Positions 1 to 7,957 of a stretch of DNA of 19,798 bases are shown piece by piece. The notes under the pieces are model-generated. The model saw only the letters and a program-made list of their open reading frames with translations, was not told the DNA's origin and did no database searches. Origin of the DNA: Pusillimonas sp. UBA6240 (lineage in GTDB: Bacteria; Pseudomonadota; Gammaproteobacteria; Burkholderiales; Burkholderiaceae_B). Position 1 is the first letter of the stretch, and each line of letters opens with the position of its first letter. Made by a program: the position numbers and the translations under genes. The stretch lies in assembly GCA_002441445.1 (NCBI GenBank), contig DJWC01000145.1, positions 1 to 19,798 on the forward strand, in the 5' to 3' direction.

Positions 1-2394
1 ACCATGACGGAGATCCACCACTTCCTGCGTCTGCTGTATGTCAAGCTGGGCACCCAGATGTGCCCCAACTGCCATGTGCCGGTCGAGCCGCAGACGGCCG
101 ATCAGATCGCCGCGCAAATACTCAGCCAGTACAAGGGCCGCCACATCGGGCTGCTGGCGCCGCTGGTCACCGCGCGCAAAGGGTATTACACCGATCTGGC
201 CAAGTGGGCCGCCGGCAAGGGCTACACCCATCTGCGCGTGGACGGCGAGTTCATCCCCGTTGCGCCCTGGCCGCGCCTGGACCGGTACAAGGAACACACG
301 ATAGAGCTGCCCGTGGCCGACCTGCTGGTCGACGCCCGGGATGAGCCCGCCTTGCGGGCCGCGATCCGCGCGGCGCTGGAGCATGGCCAGGGCAGTTTCA
401 GCGTGCTGCTGGATGTCACCGCCGACTCGGACGCCAGCCTGGACGAGCGCCGCAGCGCGGGCATACAGCCGGCGCCGCAGCAGCAGGGTTTTTCCGTCAA
501 GCGCGCCTGCCCGGGTTGCGGCGCCAGCTTTCCCGAACCCGATCCGCGCATGTTCTCTTACAACTCCAAGCATGGCTGGTGCACCAGCTGCTATGGCACC
601 GGGTTGCAGCTCACCGGTTTCGATGCCGAGCAGACCGGCGAAGAAACCGCCTGGAACGCCTGGTACGAGGGCGAAGCCGAAACCTGCGCGATCTGCCATG
701 GCGCCAGGCTGAACCCGGTTTCGCGCGCCTTCCTCTGGCGCGGGCGGTCCATCGCCGAGCTCGCGTCCATGCCGGTGTCCGAAGCGCAGGCATTTTTCGC
801 CGGCCTGGTGAGCCGCGATCGCGAAGGCGAAATCGCTCGCGACATATTGGCCGAAATCCAGGGCCGGCTGAACTTCATGCGCGAGGTGGGGCTGGGCTAC
901 CTGGTGCTGGATCGCGCCGCCCCCACGCTTTCGGGCGGCGAAGCGCAACGCATACGCCTGGCGGCGCAGCTGGGGTCCAATCTGCAGGGCGTATGCTATG
1001 TGCTGGACGAACCGACCATAGGCCTGCATCCGCGCGACAACCAGATCCTCCTGAATGCGCTGGCCGCGCTGGAAGGCAACGGCAATACGCTGGTCGTGGT
1101 CGAACATGACGAAGACACCATACGGCGCGCCCGACACATCATCGACATCGGGCCGGGCGCGGGCGTGCGCGGCGGCATGGTCGTGGCGCAAGGTTCCGCG
1201 CAAGACCTCATGGACAATCCTCGCTCCGTGACCGGCCGCTATCTCAAGCATCCCTTGCAACACCCCTTGCAGGACCGCCGCGCCGTTCCCGGCGACCACC
1301 CCATGGTTCAGGTGCACAAAGCGCACCTGCATAATCTGCGCAACGTCGACGCCGGCCTGCCGGTGGGCCGGCTGACCGTCGTGACCGGGGTATCGGGCTC
1401 GGGCAAGTCGACGCTGGCGCGCGATGTCATGCTGAACAACATCGCGCAGGCGATCTCCACCCGCAAGGAGCCCGCATGGCATGGCTGCGTGGGCATCAGC
1501 GGCTGGGAACACCTCGATCGCGTGCTGGAGGTGGACCAGACCCCCATCGGAAAAACGCCGCGCTCCTGCCCGGCCACCTACGTGGGGTTCTGGGACGACG
1601 TACGCAAACTGTTCGCCGATACGCGGGAAGCGCGCATGCGGGGCTGGACGGCGGCGCGCTTTTCCTTCAACACCGGCGAGGGGCGCTGCCCGGTCTGCGA
1701 AGGGCAAGGCATGCGCACCCTGGAAATGAGCTTTCTTCCCGACGTGAAAGTGCCGTGCGACGCCTGCAACGGCGAGCGCTTCAATCGCGATACCCTGGGC
1801 GTCACCTGGCGCGGCAAAAGCGCCGGCGAAGTGCTGAAGATGGAGGTGGACGAGGCGGTGGAATTCTTTGCCGCCCATTCACGGATATCGCGCATACTGC
1901 GGCTGATGCAGGACGTGGGCCTGGGCTATCTGACGCTGGGGCAGCCCTCGCCCACGCTGTCCGGCGGCGAGGCCCAGCGCATCAAGCTGGTCACCGAACT
2001 GGCCAAGGCCAGGCTGACCGACGGCGTCATCAAGACCGGGCGCGCTTCGCGCATTCCGCACACGCTCTATGTGCTGGACGAGCCCACGGTGGGGCTGTCC
2101 ATGGCCGATGTGGAAAAGCTGATCCACGTACTGCACCGGCTGGTCGCCGCGGGCAATACGGTGGTCGTCATCGAGCACAATCTGGATGTCATCGCGGAAG
2201 CCGACTGGATACTGGACCTGGGTCCCGAAGGCGGCACGGGTGGCGGACGGGTGGTGGCGCAGGGCTCGCCCGAGCAGGTGATGGAACGGAAGCACGCATC
2301 GCATACCGGCTCGGTGCTGTACGATTTCCTGAAGAAATCGGCGGAAAGCGAAGCATCTCCTTCCACCGCTCTGGCGCAGCAGATGGATCACTGA
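1..2394 (+). CDS. UvrA-family excinuclease ABC subunit A paralogue (5' truncated by window edge)
   Basis: DNA-damage recognition ATPase of the UvrA family (cytoplasmic, DNA-bound). The frame is open to the window edge. The ATG at base 4 is not the start: the TEIHHFLRLLYVKLGT stretch is internal in UvrA, so the first Walker A lies upstream. Counting from that ATG, I see a zinc module (CPGC about 168-171, CTSC about 192-195), a CAIC motif, first ABC signature LSGGEAQR 309-316 and Walker B VCYVLDEP 330-337. Then come the second Walker A GVSGSGKST around 462-470, the C-terminal zinc module (CPVC/CDAC), second signature 652-659 and Walker B LYVLDEPTVGL 688-698. The stretch between the first zinc module and CAIC is only about 35 residues, against well over 100 in E. 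coli UvrA, so the insertion domain is nearly absent. This fits a UvrA paralogue, perhaps the C-terminal half of the very long Burkholderiales form, rather than canonical uvrA. The stop abuts the pabB start. Confidence 0.9.
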   Translation, partial: TMTEIHHFLRLLYVKLGTQMCPNCHVPVEPQTADQIAAQILSQYKGRHIGLLAPLVTARKGYYTDLAKWAAGKGYTHLRVDGEFIPVAPWPRLDRYKEHTIELPVADLLVDARDEPALRAAIRAALEHGQGSFSVLLDVTADSDASLDERRSAGIQPAPQQQGFSVKRACPGCGASFPEPDPRMFSYNSKHGWCTSCYGTGLQLTGFDAEQTGEETAWNAWYEGEAETCAICHGARLNPVSRAFLWRGRSIAELASMPVSEAQAFFAGLVSRDREGEIARDILAEIQGRLNFMREVGLGYLVLDRAAPTLSGGEAQRIRLAAQLGSNLQGVCYVLDEPTIGLHPRDNQILLNALAALEGNGNTLVVVEHDEDTIRRARHIIDIGPGAGVRGGMVVAQGSAQDLMDNPRSVTGRYLKHPLQHPLQDRRAVPGDHPMVQVHKAHLHNLRNVDAGLPVGRLTVVTGVSGSGKSTLARDVMLNNIAQAISTRKEPAWHGCVGISGWEHLDRVLEVDQTPIGKTPRSCPATYVGFWDDVRKLFADTREARMRGWTAARFSFNTGEGRCPVCEGQGMRTLEMSFLPDVKVPCDACNGERFNRDTLGVTWRGKSAGEVLKMEVDEAVEFFAAHSRISRILRLMQDVGLGYLTLGQPSPTLSGGEAQRIKLVTELAKARLTDGVIKTGRASRIPHTLYVLDEPTVGLSMADVEKLIHVLHRLVAAGNTVVVIEHNLDVIAEADWILDLGPEGGTGGGRVVAQGSPEQVMERKHASHTGSVLYDFLKKSAESEASPSTALAQQMDH

Positions 2395-3657
2395 ATGCTC
2401 TGCCGGTTTGAAGATCGCCTGTCCGGGCAGGCCCTGGAAATGGAGGGCTACAGCCATCGCATCACGGCCTGCGCGCCGCAAGACTTGCCCTCGGCGTTCG
2501 CCGAAATCCAGGCGGCGCAGGCGCGCGGATACTGGGTGGCGCTGCTGCTGGACTACGAGCTGGGTGAATGGCTGGAGCCGGCCTTCTCGGGCGGCGCCTC
2601 GCCGGCGGCGCCCGCCATGGCCCGCCACACCGGCGGCGATGCCGGCCAGGCGCCGTCCCGGCCGCCGGCTGCCAATCAGCCGCCCGCCCTGCTGACGGCA
2701 TTGGTTTATCGGCAAGCGCGGCGGCGTCCGGTGTGGGGGCCGCTCGAGCATGGCGGGCATCCGGCGCTGGGCATCCGCCCCATCATCGAACAGCGCCGCT
2801 ACCTTGGCAATATCGAGGTCCTGCGCGCCAGCATAGGGCGCGGCGAGCTGTATCAGGCCAACTATACTTTTCCCATTGCGATCGAAAGCCCGGTCGCCCC
2901 GCGCGAGCTGTACCGGCACATCGCGGCGCGCCACCCCGCGGCGCATGCCGCGTACATCGAGGATGCCTCGCGCAGCATACTGTCGTTCTCCCCCGAACTG
3001 TTCTTCGCCCGCAAGGGCGCGACGCTGACGGTACGTCCCATGAAGGGCACGGCGCCGCGGCACGCCGACCCGGCGCTGGATGCCGCCGCCGGCCAAGGCT
3101 TGCTGCACAGCGAAAAGAACCGCGCCGAGAATCTGATGATCGTCGATCTATTGCGCAATGACCTCGGCCGCCTGGCCGTTCCGGGTTCCGTGAAAGTAGA
3201 TACATTGTTTTCACTTGAAAAATACCCGTCAGTGTGGACGCTGACATCCACCATCAGCGCCGAGGCGCCCGGCGCCGGCCTTGAAGACATGCTGCGCGCG
3301 CTCTTTCCCTGCGGCTCGATTACCGGCGCGCCCAAGATCGCCGCCATGCGGAAGATAAAGAGCCTGGAGACGGCGCCGCGCGGCATTTATTGCGGCAGCG
3401 TGGGCTGGCTCGCCCCCGACGGCGACTGCTCGCTCAATGTCGCGATACGCACGATAGAAATGCATGACGAGCACCATGGCATTTTCGGCGTGGGCGGCGG
3501 CATCGTGTACGACTCCGAACCCGCGCTGGAGTGGCAAGAATGCCTATGGAAGGCGCGCATCCTCGGCGGACGCTATGAGGGCGGTGGCGAAGGGCTATAT
3601 TCGGGCCCAGCGGCCCGGCGCAAAAGAAGCGGGGTCTGGCATGACGGATCGGAATAG
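2395..3657 (+). CDS. pabB: Aminodeoxychorismate synthase component I (PabB)
   Basis: Chorismate-binding enzyme that converts chorismate plus ammonia to 4-amino-4-deoxychorismate for p-aminobenzoate and folate synthesis (cytoplasm). It has 420 residues, slightly short for the family because the N-terminal part is reduced. Visible family motifs in order: GELYQANYTF, SFSPELFF, the PMKGT loop with the probable catalytic lysine K217, SEKNRAENLMIVDLLRNDLGR, FPCGSITGAPK, GSVGWLAPDGDCSLNVAIRT and GVGGGIVYDSEP. The ATG follows the upstream uvrA-like stop with no gap (TGA then ATG, same frame), so translation is probably coupled; no separate Shine-Dalgarno is obvious. Its 3' end overlaps pabC by 17 bases. 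The glutamine amidotransferase subunit PabA is not in the window. The PMKGT/ITGAPK set and the pabC neighbour favour PabB over anthranilate synthase TrpE. Confidence 0.93.
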   Translation: MLCRFEDRLSGQALEMEGYSHRITACAPQDLPSAFAEIQAAQARGYWVALLLDYELGEWLEPAFSGGASPAAPAMARHTGGDAGQAPSRPPAANQPPALLTALVYRQARRRPVWGPLEHGGHPALGIRPIIEQRRYLGNIEVLRASIGRGELYQANYTFPIAIESPVAPRELYRHIAARHPAAHAAYIEDASRSILSFSPELFFARKGATLTVRPMKGTAPRHADPALDAAAGQGLLHSEKNRAENLMIVDLLRNDLGRLAVPGSVKVDTLFSLEKYPSVWTLTSTISAEAPGAGLEDMLRALFPCGSITGAPKIAAMRKIKSLETAPRGIYCGSVGWLAPDGDCSLNVAIRTIEMHDEHHGIFGVGGGIVYDSEPALEWQECLWKARILGGRYEGGGEGLYSGPAARRKRSGVWHDGSE

Positions 3658-4285
3658 CGTCCAGCTCATCGAAACCATGCGCGTCGAGCCGGGGCGCAGC
3701 CTGCCCTTGCTGGCGGGCCATATGCGGCGGCTGCAGGCGTCTTGCCTGGCGCTGGGCTTCGCGCAGCCGGATGCGGAACTGGCCCGCGCGGTCTCGCATC
3801 GCGTCCGGGACCTGGACGAACATTCCAGCCATCGCCTGCGCTTGCTGGTCCGGGCCGACGGCGGCTACACGCTCGAATCCGCCCCATTGCCGCCGACGCC
3901 CGAGCCCGTGAAGCTGCACCTGAGCCCCGCCCCGCTGCGCGCCGACGCCTTCTGGCTGCGGCACAAGACCACCCGGCGCGACTGGTTCGATGGCGCGCAA
4001 TCCTGGCTGGCCCGTCATCCCGACTACTTCGACGTGCTGTTCTGCAATGAGCGGGATGAAGTGTGCGAAGGCAGCCGCAGTAATATCTATATCCAGGACC
4101 AGGCCGGCCGCTGGCTGACGCCGCCCGTCTCCTGCGGCCTGCTGCCGGGCGTGCAGCGCCAGGCTTTGCTGGATGCAGGCCTGGCCCAGGAAGCCGTGCT
4201 GAGCCGCAAGGACTTGCTGGACGCGCAGCGATTGCGCATATCCAACGCCCTGCGCGGCTGGCTGGACGGCGTGATCGCGCGCTAG
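3641..4285 (+). CDS. pabC: Aminodeoxychorismate lyase-like class IV aminotransferase (PabC)
   Basis: PLP-dependent class IV aminotransferase fold. The likely role is 4-amino-4-deoxychorismate lyase, releasing p-aminobenzoate and pyruvate. It has 214 residues from the ATG at 3641, which begins a conserved-looking TDRNSVQLIETMR stretch. The open frame extends upstream inside pabB, but that part is an overlap artefact. Expected features are present: the PLP lysine in RHKTTRR (K109), the FCNERDEVCEGSRSNI cofactor-binding segment and PPVSCGLLPGVQR near the C-terminus. It is shorter than E. coli PabC (about 270) and resembles the C-terminal domain of PabB-PabC fusion proteins. Here the two are separate genes overlapping by 17 bases in different frames, which implies translational coupling and a shared pathway. 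It is convergent with the RidA-like gene. Another class IV aminotransferase role is possible but less likely given pabB. Confidence 0.88.
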   Translation: MTDRNSVQLIETMRVEPGRSLPLLAGHMRRLQASCLALGFAQPDAELARAVSHRVRDLDEHSSHRLRLLVRADGGYTLESAPLPPTPEPVKLHLSPAPLRADAFWLRHKTTRRDWFDGAQSWLARHPDYFDVLFCNERDEVCEGSRSNIYIQDQAGRWLTPPVSCGLLPGVQRQALLDAGLAQEAVLSRKDLLDAQRLRISNALRGWLDGVIAR

Positions 4286-4306
4286 GCGGGGCTGCTTAGC
4301 GGACGA

Positions 4307-4324
4307 CCGCGGCGAATGCCGCGG
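4307..4324. terminator. Short GC hairpin between convergent pabC and the RidA-like gene
   Basis: CCGCGGC (4307-4313), GAAT loop, GCCGCGG (4318-4324) forms a perfect 7-bp stem 21 bases after the pabC stop and just before the end of the convergent gene. There is no T tract on either side, so an intrinsic terminator is only plausible. It also marks the point where GC content drops. Confidence 0.35.
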
Positions 4325-4330
4325 CCAGCG

Positions 4331-4726
4331 CTATGGCGCATAAGCAACCGCGTCTATTTCAAGTAGCGCATGAGGGTCCACCAAATGACTGACGGCCACC
4401 AGCGTGGACGCCGGCCTGTTATCGCCGAACAGAGTTTTGCGGGCTTCCCATACTCGCGCCTTGTCTCGGATATCGGTCAAATAAAAAGTAATTTTTATGA
4501 TGTTCTCCAAGCCCGCGCCTCCGGCTCGCAGGCACGCTTCCATATTTTTGAGCGCTTGCAGGGTCTGCTCATAAGGGTCGCCAAGGCCGACGACGCGGCG
4601 CTCCATATCCCAGGCGATCATGCCGGAAACATAAATGAAATTCTCCGCCCTGACTGCCAATGCGGTGGGACTGCCAAAGCGCGGCGGATAGGCGACGGTG
4701 TCTGGAATGAGTTCCTGAGGTTTCAT
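4331..4726 (-). CDS. RidA (YjgF/YER057c/UK114) superfamily protein lacking the deaminase arginine
   Basis: Small cytoplasmic Rid-family protein of 131 residues, normal length. Canonical RidA hydrolyses reactive enamine/imine intermediates of PLP enzymes to ketoacids. Family features seen: FIYVSGMIAWD, the Y-EQTLQALKNMEACL helix, IIKITFYLTDI and the C-terminal LLEIDAVAYA strand. The motif equivalent to E. coli PARSCVEV reads PASTLVAV here, placing serine (S107) at the catalytic arginine position, while the glutamate (E123) remains. Generic imine deaminase activity therefore cannot be assumed; it fits better with catabolic Rid subfamilies. Start ATG has an AAGGAAG Shine-Dalgarno upstream. It lies 67 bases downstream of a Bug binding-protein gene on the same strand, probably one operon, divergent from a LysR gene. 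GC is lower than in the flanking genes. Confidence 0.9.
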   Translation of the reverse strand: MKPQELIPDTVAYPPRFGSPTALAVRAENFIYVSGMIAWDMERRVVGLGDPYEQTLQALKNMEACLRAGGAGLENIIKITFYLTDIRDKARVWEARKTLFGDNRPASTLVAVSHLVDPHALLEIDAVAYAP

Positions 4727-4793
4727 GGATCAAAAGCTTCCTTCTAACGATACAAGATGATTCAACACAATATGGTGCAACGAAATCAGCGCG

Positions 4794-5762
4794 TCATTCC
4801 GCTTTGATATTGACCTCTTTGATCAACGCACCCCATTTATCGTATTCACTGGTCATAATCCGCTGCATTTCCTCGGGGCTCGTGGGATTGATCTCATAGC
4901 CTATGTCGGACAGGCGGGTTTTGACATCGGGCGAGTTCACGATCGCTTTCTGCTCTTCGGAAAGGCGGTTGGTGATATCGGCAGGCGTGCCTCGCGGCGC
5001 CATGAGCCCGAACCAGACGTTCGCCCGATAGCCCGGAACCGTTTCGTCTATGGTGGGAACATGGGGCATTTGCGGCGCGCGTTCTTTCGCAGCAACCGCA
5101 ATCGCCCTCACCTTTCCGCTTTCAACGAGAGTCAGCACCGAGCTTAACGCGCCGAAGGCCACGTCGACGTTCCCGGAGGCAAGATCAGCGACCATACCGG
5201 AAGCGCCTTTATAGGGAATATGCACCATCTTCATGCCGGTTTGCTTGAGAAATGACTCAAAGTTCAGATGGTGAGCGGTTCCCATGCCTGGCGTGCCATA
5301 GGATAGCTTGTCCGGATTCGCCTTTGCATAGGATATCAGCTCGCTGACCGACTTCACCGGCACATTGTTGGCTACGACCAGCACCATGGGCATGAATACT
5401 CCCACGCCTATGGGCGCAAAATCCTTCATGACGTCAAAGGACAGCGATTTATAAAGCCAGGGGGCAATGGCAAGGCTGTCCTGGGCAAGCAATAGCGTAT
5501 ATCCATCGGCATTGCTCTTCGCCACGATGTCGGCCCCGATGTTGCCGCCCGCACCAGGCTTGTTTTCAACGACAACGGACTGCCCCAGTCTTTCCTGCAG
5601 CTTGCCGGCGAGAATGCGTCCGAAAGTATCTGTTCCGCCGCCCGCGCTGAATGGCACCACCAAACGGATCGCGCGATCGGGATATGATTGCGCGGCGGCG
5701 GACATGGACATCAACGCGAGCAATGCTCCCGTCGCTATGTGTTTTAGAAAATTCGGCTTCAT
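4794..5762 (-). CDS. Bug/TctC-family tripartite tricarboxylate transporter substrate-binding protein
   Basis: Periplasmic high-affinity binding protein of the Bug family, which captures carboxylates and similar small acids for TTT transporters. It has 322 residues, typical length. The open frame extends 32 codons further upstream, but ATG 5762 is preferred: it has AGGAG six bases upstream and is followed by a good signal peptide (MKPNFLKH, hydrophobic core, SAAAQ cleavage region). The mature part begins with the family signature SYPDRAIRLVVPFSAGGGTD, followed by VVENKPGAGGNIGADIVAK and HIPYKGASGMVADLASGNVD. No TctA/TctB membrane components are present, so it is an orphan receptor, common in Bordetella relatives. 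It is transcribed with the RidA-like gene and diverges from a LysR regulator that probably controls it. The ligand cannot be read from sequence. Codon use is AT-richer than in neighbours. Confidence 0.92.
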   Translation of the reverse strand: MKPNFLKHIATGALLALMSMSAAAQSYPDRAIRLVVPFSAGGGTDTFGRILAGKLQERLGQSVVVENKPGAGGNIGADIVAKSNADGYTLLLAQDSLAIAPWLYKSLSFDVMKDFAPIGVGVFMPMVLVVANNVPVKSVSELISYAKANPDKLSYGTPGMGTAHHLNFESFLKQTGMKMVHIPYKGASGMVADLASGNVDVAFGALSSVLTLVESGKVRAIAVAAKERAPQMPHVPTIDETVPGYRANVWFGLMAPRGTPADITNRLSEEQKAIVNSPDVKTRLSDIGYEINPTSPEEMQRIMTSEYDKWGALIKEVNIKAE

Positions 5763-6133
5763 TATGTTCTCCTGTTCAATTGTTGTAATAGTGATAAGTT
5801 CGGGGACTACCAGAAAATTGATGTTCGAGAGCGCCCGGGTCGGAATCTCGCCCCACATCTGGCCTCCAGGCCGTAGGTGTCGAGGTGCGCTGGAATGTGT
5901 GCGTGCCGCTCTCTGAGATATGTGATGAGTTCCATAGAAAGCGTATTACTCAAGAAGAAAAGCAGGCGCCAGCCAAATTCGAGTGAGCCATCTAGAGCGG
6001 ACTTTGATCCATTCCGGAAACAATGTGTAGGTAAAAGCGGACGCCGAATGCCAGTGCAGCGAACTATATCAATGTCAAATACGTTCGAATAGAATACAAG
6101 TGAAAACTTATTGTTGCCATCCCGGAATCAATC
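5763..6133. promoter_or_regulatory. 371-bp AT-richer divergent intergenic region (Bug gene / LysR gene)
   Basis: No convincing gene lies here; the short open frames have no homology I recognise. It must hold the divergent promoters. The near repeat CCGGAAACAAT (6014-6024) and CCGGAATCAAT (6122-6132) sits on the LysR side, the second copy touching the lysR ATG. A TTCCGGAA palindrome falls in the first copy. TTCGAA within ACGTTCGAAT (about 6081-6090) is another small dyad. Any of these could be part of a LysR binding site, but no clean T-N11-A palindrome stood out. The length is unusually large for a divergent LysR promoter. Confidence 0.5.
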
Positions 6134-7030
6134 ATGGACAAACTGCGATGCATAGAAGTCTTTGTCGAAGTCGCGCAGAGTCTGAATTTCTCCACGGCGG
6201 CGCATCGCCTGGGCATGGCGCGGGGCACGGCTTCCAAACATGTGAGTTGGCTCGAGCGCTCCTTGGGCGCACAGTTACTGACTCGCACGACCAAGAGCGT
6301 CGCCTTGACGGAAGCCGGGCTATCGCTGCTGGAAAACGGCCGCGAGCTGCTGGAAAGGGTGGAAAGCATAGACGCCGCCGTCAAAGCGCATGTCAAAGTG
6401 CCCAAGGGCGTATTGCGTGTCGGCACGCCGCCATCGTTTGGCGCGGTCCACCTGCTGCCCGCGGTCGGCGCCTTCTCTACAGATCATCCGGACATACAGA
6501 TATCGCTTTATTTCGATGACGGCCGTTCAGATCTAATCACCGAAGGGCTGGACTTATCCGTTCGGATAGCGCCCAGCTTGAACGACACAAGCCAGGTGGC
6601 CTACCCGCTTGCGAAAGTGCCGCAGTTCCTGGTGGCGTCCCGTCAATACCTGCAACGTCATGGAGCGCCGAACAGCGTGGCTGACCTTGCGAACCACAAT
6701 TGCCTCGTGCATGCGTTGAAGTCTCCCACGAACTCATGGAGTTTCACCGGTCCGGAAGGCAATACCTCGGTCCGGGTGATCGGGACGATACGCTCGACAT
6801 TCGGAGAGGCATTGCGCCATGCGGCAATTCTGGTGCATGGCATTGCCATGCACCCCACCTATATGGTCGCTCAGGACTTGAAAGACGGTAGCCTGGTCAC
6901 GCTGCTCCCAGCCTATCGACCCACCGAACTCTCCATTTACTGCGTCGTCCCCGTCCGCAAAAACTTGCCCGTGCGCGTTCGGATATTCCTTGATTTTCTG
7001 GCGAATTGGTTCCGCAACCCGCCTTGGTAG
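6134..7030 (+). CDS. LysR-family transcriptional regulator
   Basis: Cytoplasmic DNA-binding regulator of 298 residues, standard LysR length. The N-terminal winged helix spans roughly 1-60: MDKLRCIEVFVEVAQSLNFS, the TAAHRLGMARGTASKHVSWLE recognition region, then LGAQLLTRTTKSVALTEAG. A linker helix follows, then an effector domain from about 90 (GVLRVGTPPSFGAVHLLPAV, DLSVRIAPSLNDTSQVAYPLAKVP, NSWSFTGPEG, VHGIAMHPTYMV). The LTRTTKSVALTEAG segment resembles the large CrgA/DsdC-like group. The start is supported by the N-terminal alignment; there is no strong Shine-Dalgarno. The gene diverges from the Bug-RidA-like pair, the classic arrangement for a local regulator of a catabolic operon. The effector is unknown. 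GC is lower than in the genes outside this cassette. Confidence 0.93.
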   Translation: MDKLRCIEVFVEVAQSLNFSTAAHRLGMARGTASKHVSWLERSLGAQLLTRTTKSVALTEAGLSLLENGRELLERVESIDAAVKAHVKVPKGVLRVGTPPSFGAVHLLPAVGAFSTDHPDIQISLYFDDGRSDLITEGLDLSVRIAPSLNDTSQVAYPLAKVPQFLVASRQYLQRHGAPNSVADLANHNCLVHALKSPTNSWSFTGPEGNTSVRVIGTIRSTFGEALRHAAILVHGIAMHPTYMVAQDLKDGSLVTLLPAYRPTELSIYCVVPVRKNLPVRVRIFLDFLANWFRNPPW

Positions 7031-7067
7031 CGCGGCTTCATCATAGTGCTTGGCGAGCAAACGCGAT

Positions 7068-7099
7068 GATGCCTACGGCATCGGCATGAAGCTTCTTTT
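7068..7099 (+). terminator. Possible rho-independent terminator after lysR
   Basis: GATGCC (7068-7073), TAC loop, GGCATC (7077-7082) is a perfect 6-bp stem 38 bases past the lysR stop. A small GAAGCTTC palindrome (7088-7095) and TTTT (7096-7099) follow. The T tract is short and offset, so this is a modest candidate. Confidence 0.4.
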
Positions 7100-7163
7100 G
7101 CCGCCACCCGGGTTTTGTGAGTATTCTTATCGTTTGATTCTGTTAGCGCAAAAAGGACGCAGC

Positions 7164-7868
7164 ATGGCCGATCTCTCCGACTTTCCCATCACCCGCAAAT
7201 GGCCCGCGCAGTACCCGGACCGCATCCAGCTTTATTCCCTGCCCACGCCCAACGGCGTCAAGGCTTCCATCATGCTGGAGGAAACCGGCCTGCCCTATGA
7301 AGCCCATTTGGTCGATTTCGGCTCGAACGATCAATTGTCGCCGGCCTTTCTTTCGCTGAATCCCAATAACAAGATCCCCGCCATCATCGATCCGCAGGGG
7401 CCGGGCGGCAAGCCTCTGCCGCTGTTCGAATCGGGCGCGATACTGGTTTACCTGGCCGGCAAATCCGGGCGTTTCTTGCCGGACGATGTCGCGGCGCGCT
7501 ACGAGACCCTGCAATGGCTGATGTTCCAGATGGGCGGCGTGGGCCCGATGTTCGGCCAATTGGGTTTCTTTCACAAGTTCGCGGGCAAAGAATACGAGGA
7601 CAAGCGGCCGCGCGACCGCTACGCCGCCGAAAGCCGGCGCCTGCTCAAGGTGCTGGATCAGCGTTTGGCCGAGCGCAGTTGGATCATGGGCGATGACTAC
7701 ACCATTGCCGACATCGCCACTTTTCCCTGGGTGCGGAATCTCGTCGGCTTCTATGGGGCCGGCGACCTGGTGGGCTACGCCGACTTCAAGCACGTGCAGC
7801 GCGCGCTGGACGCCTTCGTCGCCCGTCCGGCGGTCAAGGCGGGCCTGGACATTCCCAAGCGCCCATAA
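7164..7868 (+). CDS. Glutathione S-transferase, nu-class (YfcG/YghU-like)
   Basis: Cytoplasmic glutathione-dependent enzyme of 234 residues. YfcG/YghU relatives have disulfide-bond reductase activity toward small disulfides and weak peroxidase activity. The thioredoxin-like N-terminal domain has LYSLPTPNGVKASIMLEE (T28-P29-N30 correspond to YfcG Thr9/Asn11), SPAFLSLNPNNKIPAI (cis-proline region) and LFESGAILVYLA. The helical C-terminal domain has LQWLMFQMGGVGPMFGQ and WIMGDDYTIADIATFPWV. The ATG at 7164 has AAAAAGGA 7 bases upstream and matches the family N-terminus; the longer upstream open frame is non-coding. It appears monocistronic or loosely grouped with phzF, 245 bases downstream. GC returns to the high level of the main chromosome here. 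Confidence 0.93.
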   Translation: MADLSDFPITRKWPAQYPDRIQLYSLPTPNGVKASIMLEETGLPYEAHLVDFGSNDQLSPAFLSLNPNNKIPAIIDPQGPGGKPLPLFESGAILVYLAGKSGRFLPDDVAARYETLQWLMFQMGGVGPMFGQLGFFHKFAGKEYEDKRPRDRYAAESRRLLKVLDQRLAERSWIMGDDYTIADIATFPWVRNLVGFYGAGDLVGYADFKHVQRALDAFVARPAVKAGLDIPKRP

Positions 7869-7898
7869 GACAGATCCCAAGGGCGGCCCGGCGGCGGA

Positions 7899-7917
7899 GC
7901 GGTGCAGCGGACACCGC
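7899..7917. terminator. Hairpin downstream of the GST gene
   Basis: GCGGTG (7899-7904), 7-base loop, CACCGC (7912-7917) forms a perfect 6-bp stem about 30 bases after the GST stop. No immediate T tract follows; the nearest is seven T at 7958-7964. It may terminate the GST transcript or be part of a larger fold of this intergenic region. Confidence 0.3.
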
Positions 7918-7957
7918 CAAATTCCTGTATGCGAATCCGCCCCGGCGCGCTATGCTG

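Noticed and set aside
1879..3108. 409-residue minus-strand open frame opposite the uvrA-like gene and pabB
   Set aside because: Shadow frame: low-complexity Arg/Gly/Gln-rich peptide crossing two well-supported genes.
5763..5858. N-terminal extension of the first Bug gene
   Set aside because: Would bury the signal peptide; ATG 5762 has a well-spaced AGGAG.
5877..6092. 71-residue open frame in the Bug/LysR spacer
   Set aside because: No ribosome site, no family resemblance, basic random-like composition.
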